DNA of 10,988 nt from Oehlia diaphana (GCA_003833135.1 QZLH01000072.1:8196-19183); one strand, 5' to 3'; shown: positions 1 to 8,276, counted from the stretch's first letter. The notes: a model not told the origin generated them from the sequence alone. Translations and numbers: made by a program.

Positions 1-1662
1 GATGTAACCCTTTACCTAAAGTAAATATTTTAAATCAATACTTATCATAAATAATTCAAAAGAATTTTTTATATTTTACCTCAGTAGTATAGATGAAGCA
101 TATAACTTAGGACATAAAGATCAAAATCAAATTATTTCCACCTCTTGTTAAATAATTCAATACAAGTAGATTTAAAATTTTGATCTGATATTGGTGGAAG
201 AAAATTAATTCTTTGTGATAATTTGATTAATTCAATAAAACAATCAGCAAGTGTAGTAGATTTGAATTTGAGAGCTTTTACTGCTGATTTGACTAGACCT
301 AATAAAGTATTAACGGTATCAACATCATTAAAAAATGATCTAGTTCGTAATAAACCTTTAATTTCATTATTCAATATTTCTGGATATTCATTAAGCAACT
401 AATAAGATAAATAAAATAAAATAAAATAAAATTTAAATTATAAATTTTATTTTAGTTATTAATAAATTAATAAACTTACATTTTTTAACTGATTCTCAAG
501 ACATAAAATAGAACTTGTACAATCCAGGCTGTTGACTATCTAGTCTTGACGTAAGATTTGAGATTTCCACCTTTAACTGAATCATTGGTTATATTCAATT
601 TAAGCTTTTCACTGGCCTGATGTGATATTTTAAAGAATTTCACTAATTTCATACATTTTGAAATAACCTCTTTGGCAAATGGAATTTTACAAACATCAGT
701 TGTAATTAGATTAATGTGATGCGCAATGCATTGTATAGAAATGATGTGCTTATGTGTATCAGCAATGATTCGTTTAGCAGATGCACAAGCAGCAGCATGA
801 TCAGAAACAACTGCAGAGAATTTTTCAAGCCCAATATCTGTAATTACTTCATTAATTTTCTCAGCTAAAAATGTTGCCGTATGGGATTCTGATGATAAAT
901 TTTTTAAACTATGTATAATCTCTTTTCGTTCACATGTAATAAGTATAAAAATGTACAATGATTGACCTCGTGGACTTGTCCAACCATCAAATCCTTAAAA
1001 AAAAATTGCAAAATATTATTAAATAATTAAAAAAATTTCACAATACAATTTATTTTTTTATCTAATGTTAAATCTGATTCTTTATCTAATGTAAGTTACT
1101 GATCAACAATTATTTCAGTAAGTTTGTCATTCATAAACGTATTGGATAAAGTATTTGAACATGGTGGCTCATATCCATTACACAAACTTTTAACCATATC
1201 AATAAAGAAAGGATGTGAGACTAAATGAAATGCCACGCCACAATAAATAAAGAATTTTGCAACAGCTCTATTGCATAATACTTGTTTAGCATTATCAATC
1301 TTATCGGACTCATAAAATTTATCTATTCTTGTTTGAGATGAATCAATACGTCTTTTTTTTGAGATAGTTGTAACCTGTTCTTCAGCATGTTGCTTAATAA
1401 GAAGTAAATACTCTGTTTTAATTATAAAAGGAACTTTTGAATAAGATAAGGCTAAATGTGCTTGCATTTGGGCTGGCTCTCCTCGGTTTTGAGTCCAACT
1501 ACAATATTTGCATTTACAACCAACATGACCTTCTTTTTTAGCACCAAAATCATTAAAATAAGCCCAAACAGGTCCTCTTTTTCTTCCTGGTTTTCCTTTT
1601 TCTTTATTTGTATTTAATGGTGCGCCATTTGAATTTCCGCCACTTGTTTCTTGAATAGACAT
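1..1662 (-). pseudogene. Decayed hAT-family transposase with BED zinc finger, cut by left window edge
   Basis: Relic of a cut-and-paste DNA transposase. Inferred exons, 5' to 3' on the minus strand: 1662-1062, 993-480, 398-80 and 15-1; the introns are 68, 81 and 64 bases. Exon 1 starts at an ATG and encodes a BED finger (C51, C54, H69), then a QTRIDKFYE segment and the start of the hAT core (AVAKFFIYCGVAFHLVSHPF). Exon 2 has the DUF659/RNase H-like part, with DGWTSPRG (likely first catalytic Asp), VVSDHAAACASAKR and CIAHHINLITTD. Exon 3 continues with RTRSFFNDV and LADCFIELIKL. Breaks: TAA at 1096-1098, a probable donor GT to AT at 1060-1061, TAG at 536-538 where the family has Trp (TR-W-STAW), a one-base loss near 521-525, TAA at 132-134, and TGA at 81-83 where Arg is expected. 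The catalytic Glu and dimerisation region lie outside the window. Family call is firm; the exact ancestral splice sites are inferred. Confidence 0.88.
411..433. repeat. AAAAT-type pentanucleotide microsatellite inside a transposase intron
   Basis: A short run of ATAAA/AAAAT units sits within the 399-479 intron of the hAT relic. It is a simple slippage-type repeat with no evident function. Confidence 0.6.
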
Positions 1663-1895
1663 TATAATTAGTATATAAAAAGATGTAAAAGAATATTATT
1701 TTATATTTAATTGGTACGCGTGTTAGAAAATATTTTAAATTTGGCATTTTTAAAATAAAGAAACAGATTTTTCAAAAAAATTAAGAAATATAACACATGA
1801 TTATATTCTACATTTAACATAATTATGTGTTAAATCACATGCTGATTAACTGATCTACTTTCCATTTTAATTATTATAAAATTTAATTTTACTGC

Positions 1896-2010
1896 CGTAA
1901 TTAATTTGACAGGTTTATTTAATTACGGTATATCAGCATTTTTTAAAATTGCAACCGTAATTATTATGGCGTATTACGTCAGGTATAATGCTGTAATTAA
2001 ATTAATTACG
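1896..2010. repeat. Possible MITE with 12-base terminal inverted repeats
   Basis: The sequence CGTAATTAATTT at 1896-1907 returns as a perfect reverse complement at 1999-2010, bounding 115 bases. Nested inside are further inverted pairs: CCGTAATTAA at 1895-1904 with TTAATTACGG at 1919-1928, CGTAAT at 1956-1961 with ATTACG at 1973-1978, and GTAATTAA at 1993-2000 with TTAATTAC at 2002-2009. There is no coding content. Small size, terminal inverted repeats and internal palindromes fit a miniature inverted-repeat element. No target-site duplication was found, and the arms are A/T-rich enough that chance contributes. It lies about 230 bases upstream of the hAT relic and could instead be part of that element's end. 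Confidence 0.4.
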
Positions 2011-2889
2011 CTGAGAAGTATAATTATATATATCTTTATGTTTAAATAAACCAGTAATTGGATTTTAACAAATATAGGTGTATTGGATTTGTCTCAATAA
2101 GATAAATTTAATAATAGTAAAATTGCATTTTTAACATCAATATTAACTGAGTTATTGCTAAAATGCATTTTACTATATATTACTTCTGAGTTGTATAAGA
2201 AATATTCAGAGTTCTGATAATCATTTAAATGAAAATTATTTAGACAATAGTTAATAATTTTCAAATATAAATATATAATAAAATTTAATATTTTTTTTAT
2301 ATATAATATATTAAATATATTATTACTTTTATTTTTTTAGCAACTTTTATATAATAATTTGCTGATTTTTATTAAATTTCCTAATTCTTAATTTTTTTTT
2401 AACTGTTATTTATTATTATAGATTAAAACTTTCTTTAAAAATAAAATCTACATTTAACTATTTTTTTTACCATTACTAAGTTTCAATACTGTATCTAGCA
2501 CCTATATTTAATAATTTAAATATTAATTCTTTTTAGATAGATTTTTAATATACTGATTTAATAATAATAAATTAGCATACAGAAGATGTTACTTACTGAG
2601 CTATAAAGAGTTTAAAATGTTATTTTTAACTTTTATATATAAAATATCTATGGAGATGTATACATGTGATACACATAAATTTTAAACCCATTATATTATT
2701 CAAATTGCTTAAATTTATTATATTATAAAGAAAGGAATTATTTAATAAATATACAATTATAATTATTTTTATTATTTTAAAATAATTAAAGTTTTGAAGT
2801 AATAAGTCTTTTTATCTGATTTAAAAAAACTAATTAGAGCTTTTAATATGTGAAACACACTTTTATTTCTGCTGTTGTAACAGTATTAG

Positions 2890-3150
2890 AACTTGGGTTT
2901 AAGTTAAAACGAGTCAACTCAAGTAAAATGAGTTAAGAATTATTTTAATTTTCCATCAAATCTAAGACTTGAATCAGAATTCAAATTAACTTAAATTAAT
3001 TTGAGTCAAAGTTACTAAAATACTTACCATTCCCAGACTATTATAATTATAGTATTACAAATAGGGTTTAGTCAGCACTAGTAATTACATAATTTCAGTT
3101 GACTTGAGTCAAGAATTTCTGACTTGAGTGTGAGTTCAACTCAAGTCAAT
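2890..3150. repeat. Cluster of TTGACTTGAGT-type inverted repeats
   Basis: Variants of the motif TTGACTTGAGT and its complement recur near 2911 (GAGTCAACTCAAGT), 2967 (GACTTGAATCA), 3001 (TTTGAGTCAA), 3099-3112 (TTGACTTGAGTCAA, palindromic arms around TG) and 3120-3148. The last is a perfect 10-base stem, TGACTTGAGT and ACTCAAGTCA, around a 9-base loop. There is no coding content. This looks like degenerate repeat or non-autonomous transposon debris; the true ends are not visible. Confidence 0.5.
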
Positions 3151-3859
3151 TAAAATTACATAAGTATAAGTTTAAGCTTTATACAGTATACAATATATAA
3201 AAGATATCAGTTTTATATAATATATGAATAATTGTAAATTACAAATAACTCTGCATTTTTTATTTTAATAAAAGATTGAACAGCATTATAAATAATATTA
3301 AAATTCAAAAAAGAAATTATAATAATGCATTTGAATTTTTTTGACTTATCAAAAGATGAAAAGAATATGACTTTAGAAAAGATTCCTAAATATAAGATAT
3401 CACATTAAGATAACTATTTCATATACTTTGAAAATAATTCCTTTAGATAACATAAATGTAACCATATACACTTTAGCTATTTTGATACTAGTAAACATAG
3501 TAAATATCATATCAATTATCATGATAAGGTTAATCATCATATTTAGAGATTGTCTTTAGAACCAGATATTTCTTTGTGTATATTTCCAGTATCACACTTT
3601 TCTGCCTTTACGTGACTTTTGGCCAGCATTACGAAATTAAGAAATTAACCATGTGGTGAATAAGGAAGTGGAAAATAATTTTTCACACCTGTCTCCAGAA
3701 TACGATACTTATGAAAAAGAGAAACGCAGAGGATGTGATACTGTGATACCGTAGGACAAATATTTTTACTATGATCACGTGGAGGCAGAAAGTGATATGT
3801 TCCACAGACTGTCGCGTTATCAGTCACATTAGAGTTCTTTGAACTTTTTGAACTTAACA

Positions 3860-4924
3860 ATGACCTCGTCAAAAAGCACCCAAAAAATAACTGATAAACT
3901 TGAACAAAAAAACGAATGTCTTGAACATAAAGATATTAAAGATTATTTCAAGCCATGGTCTAATAGATGTAAATTACACTCTTTCTCATTTGAATTCGCA
4001 GAAAATTCAGATTCCAATCCAACTTCTATAATCTGGAACAATGCTTCTCCACATGGATTTGCCTCAGCAATCATTCATGCTTATACCTTTCATCAACACC
4101 TTCGATTTTCACCTGATGATGTATGGTTAACGGTTGCACAAGGCGTTAGTAAGCACATTTTGATAAACGCTGAACGTTTTCGTTACTTATTCGTTGATCA
4201 TGAAGGACAGGAAGAAGTTTCCATAGACGCTGAAGATATTATAGGACATATCAATAGAAATTTTATAGGTGATTGGCCACAAGCGATTGCCCGACTTACT
4301 GATGCTGTTGACAAGCGAGTCAAAAAAGTTGGTTTAAAACAACATCTTGAATGCGATTTTTCTACTTCAACAAATGCATCTATTACTGTTAGCCAAATTA
4401 TCTTGTTAAATGCAATGAAAAAATATTTTAGATACCACTTAAGAGGTGGTTGTGGTATTCCAAAGGTCACCCTTGATGGCACCTTGAAAGATTGGCTGCA
4501 TCTTCAAGAAAAGGTTGCAAAAATCCGTGATTTGGGATTGGGACTTGATTTCTGGTTGGATAGGTTAGAACCGGTCATTGCTCAATTTGTCTCCACCTAT
4601 AAGGGAGATGTTGATGAAACATTTTGGAGTATGGTTATTTATGATGTTCCTTATGCCAGTGGCATGCCGACTCCTTGTTGGAGTGGATGGATAGGTGCTT
4701 TGTTTCCTTACGGAGAATCAGGATTTCAAATTACAAAGAATGAAATTGTTCCTGGTGAAGTGCCTTCTGGGCTAATACATGTTCCGTTCAGTTTGAGTAT
4801 CAGGGACGAGATTTTTAAATTAAGTATTTCTGCAGGTTTTTTTGGTGCTAGGCAAGATAAGATTAATGAAGAATATGTTATTTCGCCCGTTATTGGTTGG
4901 TACATTGCTGATAAATTAGAATAA
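3860..4924 (+). CDS. DUF4419 family protein, 354 residues, intact and intronless
   Basis: A single open frame of 354 codons ends in TAA. The ATG at 3860 is in a reasonable context (ACAATGACC); the frame is open seven codons further upstream but without an ATG. After a polar, Lys-rich N-terminus (about 1-35), the protein carries the DUF4419 pattern throughout: NASPHGFASAIIHAYTFHQH (about 61-80), LRFSPDDVWLTVAQGVSKHI (81-100), FVDHEGQEEV (111-120), a variable middle, RGGCGIPKVTLDGTLKDW (about 195-212), LGLDFWLDRLEPVIAQF (227-243), DETFWSMVI (252-260), and CWSGWIGALFPYG (273-285). There is no signal peptide or membrane segment, so it is probably cytosolic or nuclear. The family occurs in fungi, slime moulds and some bacteria and has no established biochemical role. 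The C-terminus (GFFGARQDKINEEYVISPVIGWYIADKLE region) ends as in full-length members, so I consider it complete. Nothing nearby suggests a partner. Confidence 0.9.
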   Translation: MTSSKSTQKITDKLEQKNECLEHKDIKDYFKPWSNRCKLHSFSFEFAENSDSNPTSIIWNNASPHGFASAIIHAYTFHQHLRFSPDDVWLTVAQGVSKHILINAERFRYLFVDHEGQEEVSIDAEDIIGHINRNFIGDWPQAIARLTDAVDKRVKKVGLKQHLECDFSTSTNASITVSQIILLNAMKKYFRYHLRGGCGIPKVTLDGTLKDWLHLQEKVAKIRDLGLGLDFWLDRLEPVIAQFVSTYKGDVDETFWSMVIYDVPYASGMPTPCWSGWIGALFPYGESGFQITKNEIVPGEVPSGLIHVPFSLSIRDEIFKLSISAGFFGARQDKINEEYVISPVIGWYIADKLE

Positions 4925-5204
4925 TGCAGTTTTTTATTTTTATGCCCATTATTTTTTTAAATAAATGATCATTCAATAAAGCTCATTCACTTTATTTAAA
5001 TTACAATCATCTCAAAATATTATGTAACATAATAATAATTATACACAGAGCTAATTTTTATCTACTAATTGTATTTATAATCTTTTTTTTACTTAGGCTT
5101 AAATAGCTTTATAAGTTGATATAATATATTTTGAAATAAAGCATGAATTTTCAAATATTTACCAAAATCCCAAAAGTTTAAAGTCTTTTCTTTCTTTTTT
5201 CTTT
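4925..5204. other. A/T-rich 3' flank, nothing further seen
   Basis: Apart from the two AATAAA signals listed separately, this is A/T-rich non-coding DNA between the DUF4419 gene and a coiled-coil fragment on the other strand. No frame of interest was found. Confidence 0.6.
4960..4980 (+). terminator. Two AATAAA polyadenylation signals for the DUF4419 gene
   Basis: AATAAA occurs at 4960-4965 and again at 4975-4980, 36-56 bases after the stop codon. That is a normal distance for a eukaryotic cleavage and polyadenylation signal. In such A/T-rich DNA the hexamer is common, so use is inferred from position. Confidence 0.5.
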
Positions 5205-5285
5205 TTAGTTAAATCTCTTCCTAAGTTCGCCAATCTCAGCTAAGAGCTTGGCATTTAATTCTCTCAATGAATCAATAGATTGCAT
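5205..5285 (-). pseudogene. Short coiled-coil fragment (SLRELNAKLLAEI type), 26 codons
   Basis: On the minus strand an ATG at 5285-5283 opens 26 codons ending in TAA at 5207-5205. It contains SIDSLRELNAKLLAEIGELR, a leucine/isoleucine heptad pattern that forms a coiled coil. The frame is also open upstream of the ATG (to about 5330), reading ANELLNYSIKLLLN. Sequences of this kind recur at the start of many Rhizophagus coiled-coil proteins, where Glu/Lys-rich heptads follow for far longer (from memory, not searched). Here the heptads stop after four turns and run into a purine-rich A/G tract. I read it as an orphan exon or relic; a genuine micropeptide is possible but unsupported. It is not in frame with the neighbouring decayed region. 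Confidence 0.55.
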
Positions 5286-5475
5286 GTTCAATAATAATTT
5301 TATGGAATAATTCAAAAGTTCATTAGCATAGATAAAAAATCAACTGATTTATTGCTGTAAAAAATAAATTACAAGATTCGGTATTAATATATAAACTTGT
5401 TTTTTACAAAGTGAAACAACGTTTCTATAATATTGCCTTAGTTTTTTCGTCTAAACTATCCATATTAGCACATAG
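5286..5475. other. Short A/T-rich spacer with a possible minus-strand intron
   Basis: There is little coding signal. On the minus strand, a GTAAAAAACAAG donor-like site near 5411 and an ATTTTTTACAG acceptor-like site near 5358 could bound an intron of about 53 bases, which might link the coiled-coil fragment to sequence further upstream. No frame joins well across it, so I do not assert a spliced gene. Confidence 0.25.
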
Positions 5476-5913
5476 TCACTCCAGCCCGGGATACACAATA
5501 TTTCTATACAAGTGACTTTTGAAAATTTCGTCTCCAAATGCTACGCAACGCAGAGAAAAAGCACAGCTAGCGTTGAAACGTATGATACCATCCTGGTCGA
5601 CACTGGGTCATTAGCGGACAGACTCCCGAAGAATAGTAATAACGTCTCTGCCTATCCAAGATGAATAACATTCAACTTAATACCTAGCAGACGCTTGCGC
5701 AGGGATTGTGTATTAAAAACGTCCGCAAGAATACAAGCGAGTAACACTGAGGGCTTTTTCCGCTGAGTAAACCAGCTGTGCTTTGGAGAAAGTTGTATAA
5801 AACAGTCTAACAAGCCCTTTTTCAATTTCGATCGTTCGCTTTTGAACGAAACTAAAAAAAAAGAAAAATTAACATGAATCAAAGTGCAAATTAGCGGAAA
5901 AACTTCTACTAAT
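5476..5913 (+). pseudogene. Decayed coding segment of unknown family, open on both strands
   Basis: Plus-strand codons in register with 5476 run for about 145 codons with only TGA interruptions (5662-5664 and two more). They read as ordinary protein, for example QVTFENFVSKCYATQRKSTA, VETYDTILVDTGSLADRLPK and FNFDRSLLNETKKKEK. The antisense strand is also open: 76 codons without a stop at 5882-5652, continuing past a TAG. Neither strand has a convincing ATG. Local composition is unlike the flanks (27 of 60 bases are G/C at 5521-5580). Openness on both strands with raised G/C marks former coding sequence, but leaves the coding strand uncertain. I favour plus because the phase lies next to the following plus-strand relic. 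No family recognised. Confidence 0.4.
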
Positions 5914-6463
5914 TAATTTTTGAAAAAAAAATTTCGATCAATCAAAATCAAGATCGACTTGATTCTGATCGCATGTGATCAAAAATACGAACAATCAAAG
6001 CTGCCAACTCAGAATATAAAACACGATTGAAACAAGCGATTGAATCACTTGAATGTGATCCTAGCTCGAAGAAATTGCTAGAATTAGAAAAAAAAATGGA
6101 TTTAGGCCGTTATAAAAATAACTGGACAACGTTATGATGATATGGAAAGAAAATAGAAAAGCAACCGTATGTGATTTTTTATTATAAGAAGGGGAAGTTT
6201 TATCTCGTACAGTTAAACTTGCTTTCCAGATAACAAGCTGTACGAATTGATTTTCCAACTCTGACTTTACTGACAAAAATTGAAATAATAATAGAAAAAA
6301 GAATCATCAAGCCCATCAAATTTCATGCTCAGTTAGATAACGTAAAAGTTTCCTACTTACATCAAGATATCATAATGAGTTCTCTTCAATGATTATGCAG
6401 ATGGATATGAAACGGATGATGAATCTGGACAATGATGATAACCTCTTTCATTTATCTCCAGAG
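5914..6463 (+). pseudogene. Decayed gene of unknown family, N-terminal part
   Basis: Frame 3 (in register with the ATG at 5874) is protein-like up to about 6388, broken by several stops. It includes a charged, helix-forming stretch with YKTRLKQAIESLECDPSSKK and LLELEKKMDLGRYKNNW (about 6015-6128), then YVIFYYKKGKFYLVQLN and IKFHAQLDNVKVSYLHQDI. A second phase (frame 2, from an ATG at 6134) is also readable, with KATVCDFLL and EGEVLSRTVKLAFQ, so the ancestral phase after 6120 is uncertain. An acidic segment, DYADGYETDDESG, can be read in frame 1 near 6392-6430. The segment ends at a splice-donor-like GAG|GTAGTT. Successive usable phases plus stops indicate frameshifts and nonsense changes in an old gene. 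No domain recognised. Confidence 0.45.
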
Positions 6464-6535
6464 GTAGTTATATTTATGTTGCATGATTTAGAATTACAAT
6501 AATCATAATGTAATCTTTTTTCAATTGTTTTCTAG
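6464..6535 (+). other. Probable surviving intron (72 bases) in the decayed gene
   Basis: The donor CCAGAG|GTAGTT at 6464 and the acceptor TTTTCTAG|CATAC at 6535, preceded by a pyrimidine-rich TTTTTTCAATTGTTTTC tract, match the size and style of the introns in the SPRY gene and the hAT relic. The interval is more A/T-rich than the flanking coding-like sequence. It supports the view that the relic was a normal spliced nuclear gene on the plus strand. Confidence 0.6.
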
Positions 6536-7364
6536 CATACTAGGCATACTCAAAGATCCATGAAGGAAAAGCCAACTATAATGTCCTTACGTTTCTGTAA
6601 ATACGACGGCTTTTCCGGCCTTGAAAGAATATTGTAATATATTAGTTCGATTAGAGAACCACTATATTGAAGGAGAGACTCAACGTGGAAGACACCTCTT
6701 CAAATTACTTACTTGGTCAGCGTAGACAGTAAATTGTTCCCGGCACAGGATCCTATATGCTATCCAGACCTAGACTGGGAGTAAACACTTGGGAACTCTT
6801 CCACCCTGAAACATATCCTGAAGAAACATCAACGCGGAAGTCACACAATGATTTGAGTGGTGAACTTGACATATTGATAAGAAATCTGGAACCCGAAACA
6901 AAGGAAAGTAAGAAGGTCTTGGCGTTGAGGCGTGAACTAAGTGCTTAAACACATTTTTGAGAATTTGAAAGTATTAACAATAATAGTGAGTCCTGTGCCA
7001 TTGAGCCTGAGAAAGAAGATCAGCTTTTGCGATGTACACTTCTCTGCTACAATGTTCTTTGAATAGGGATTGCAACTAATTCTGGAAGAGGGAAGAATCG
7101 GCACTTGTTGAGACCAACTGTAAATCTTGGCATTATAGTTGCAACTTTGAAAGATACTCAACTTCGAAAACTATATGATTCTATCCCAGTATTAAATAGA
7201 ATCATAAAAGAAGGTAAAGTAGGAATAGCCGCAGTCAGGCATTACAGGTACAATACAACATTGGTTGGGCTTGAAGCCGGCTGATTTCATTATTGATGAC
7301 TATTCTCACCTTTACCAGTTCACCCTGGTGCAAATTCCTCTGAAAATAATTTTAAAATCAATTA
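6536..7364 (+). pseudogene. Decayed gene of unknown family, central part
   Basis: After the intron, frame 3 is open for 47 codons (6582-6722), with FPALKEYCNILVRLENHYIE and GRHLFKLLTW. Frame 1 then carries 176 codons (6757-7284) with only three internal stops (TAA 6946, TGA 6958, TGA 7060). It reads NTWELFHPETYPEETSTRK, DLSGELDILIRNLEPETKE and KKVLALRREL, then DTQLRKLYDSIPVLNRIIKE and GKVGIAAVRHYRYNTTLVGL. Frame 2 continues at the end with PADFIIDDYSHLYQF. A run of 176 codons with so few stops in A/T-rich DNA is unlikely without past selection. The mix of charged and hydrophobic residues suggests a soluble helical protein. No family recognised; shifts near 6730 and 7270 are needed to join the pieces. 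Confidence 0.5.
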
Positions 7365-8276
7365 TGGACAAAAATATTGTCTGATGCATTTTCTATTAAT
7401 GTGATCCTTTTGAATCTATACGGGAGTTCCATCATCAAATACTCTGGTGATACTCTTCAAATAAGACAAAATTGGTACGTGAAAGAAAACATGATGACGA
7501 ATTGCAAAGGTTCGACCGACCATATCCATCGGATGCTCCTGCATGGTCTTATGTCGAACAACAAGACATAATCTTCGATACCGATATTGATCACTGATCA
7601 GGGTGTTAGAATGCGTTGTGTCACAAAAGAACAGTACCCTTATTTTATCTTCGAGTTTGAAGTTGGTGGTGTGCAAGTCCATAAAGATTTTGCAGTTGTA
7701 TTTGCTGAAACAGCTCACGCTCTAAGCCGCATACTTTCAACACATACTTTTTCAGAATCAGAAATATCTTTGATTCGAGTGCATATTGCTTTAGTCAATA
7801 ATTTTCATATATATGTCTTGGTATATTAAGACCTCTCTACAATCAAGAATGTGGTGCCGCCTTATATATTTATGATCAAGATATCAAGTGCTTTGAGCTG
7901 CAATCAGGTTGCATTGGAGCTGATATCGAAAATGTATTAAATTTAATTGTTTACCTGAGACAGATTGATTGTAAGGATGGCCTGTAATTGAGAAATCTTC
8001 TTAGTAGAAGGACTTCCGGAAAGAAACGAGAATTTTATTGTGGATTGCCAAGGCTTCCATCGGAAGCAGAAAATCCAGAGTACCGAAGGTAAATTTCACG
8101 CCGAAAGCCAAAAGAATCAGATATGATCATATGAGATGTGTAGTACTGAAGATAAAAGAAATGATTATTATGGTAATTATCCAGTGCTACTTGAAGAAGA
8201 AAACGTAAATCAACAAGTGATCGATCTATTCTTAACTGGTTCTTCGTCGATGAAGATCAGTAATTTATTGAATTAA
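7365..8276 (+). pseudogene. Decayed gene of unknown family, C-terminal part, possibly nuclease-like
   Basis: Coding-like sequence passes through phases 3, 2, 3, 2, 3. First 7365-7475 (DAFSINVILLNLYGSSIIKY), then 7478-7594 (DELQRFDRPYPSDAPAWSYV, EQQDIIFDTDIDH, stop at 7595). Next 7605-7826 (EQYPYFIFEFEVGGVQVHKD, VVFAETAHALSRIL, LIRVHIALVNNFHIYVL), then 7817-8134 (LRPLYNQECGAALYIYDQDI, KCFELQSGCIGADIENVL, stops at 7985 and 8090), and last 8136-8276 (DYYGNYPVLLEEENVNQQVI, ending in TAA). Adjacent pieces abut or overlap by a few bases, as expected from single-base indels in one gene. The order of an acidic DTDIDH, a strand with EFE, a helix, then a beta hairpin and a further YIYDQDIKCFEL strand recalls PD-(D/E)XK-type nuclease folds seen in fungal effector-like proteins. 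That comparison is weak and the canonical Lys is absent. Confidence 0.5.

Larger units (their letters stand above)
1663..3859. other. A/T-rich spacer with repeats, no gene recognised
   Basis: About 2.2 kb between the transposase relic and the DUF4419 gene. It is very A/T-rich, and no reading frame of convincing length or composition was seen on either strand. It holds a possible MITE and a cluster of short inverted repeats, described separately. G/C content rises from about 3600 onward, probably the promoter and 5' leader of the DUF4419 gene. A CACGTG hexamer (E-box/bHLH-type site) at 3776-3781 lies 79 bases before its ATG, but a hexamer alone is weak evidence. The left part just upstream of 1662 may include the unseen outer end of the hAT element. 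Confidence 0.7.

Noticed and set aside
3325..3408. ATG frame of 27 codons beginning MHLNFFDLSKDEKN
   Set aside because: Protein-like in places but very short, isolated in A/T-rich spacer, with no recognised family or promoter context.
3645..3872. Minus-strand frame of 75 codons overlapping the DUF4419 start
   Set aside because: It lies in the likely promoter/leader of the DUF4419 gene, resembles no known protein and overlaps the start of a strong gene on the other strand.
4198..4482. Minus-strand frame of 94 codons inside the DUF4419 gene
   Set aside because: Antisense shadow of a clearly recognised coding sequence.
5652..5882. Minus-strand 76-codon stop-free frame
   Set aside because: It starts at TTG, contains no ATG and is antisense to an equally protein-like plus-strand frame. 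I kept the region as an unknown relic and did not call this a gene.
6061..6276. Minus-strand frame of 71 codons in the decayed gene
   Set aside because: It lies antisense to charged, helix-like plus-strand coding remains. Its Ser/Phe-rich, low-complexity content fits a shadow frame.
7416..7718. Minus-strand frame of 100 codons
   Set aside because: It is antisense to consecutive plus-strand segments that join well with their neighbours, and its own translation shows no recognisable pattern.
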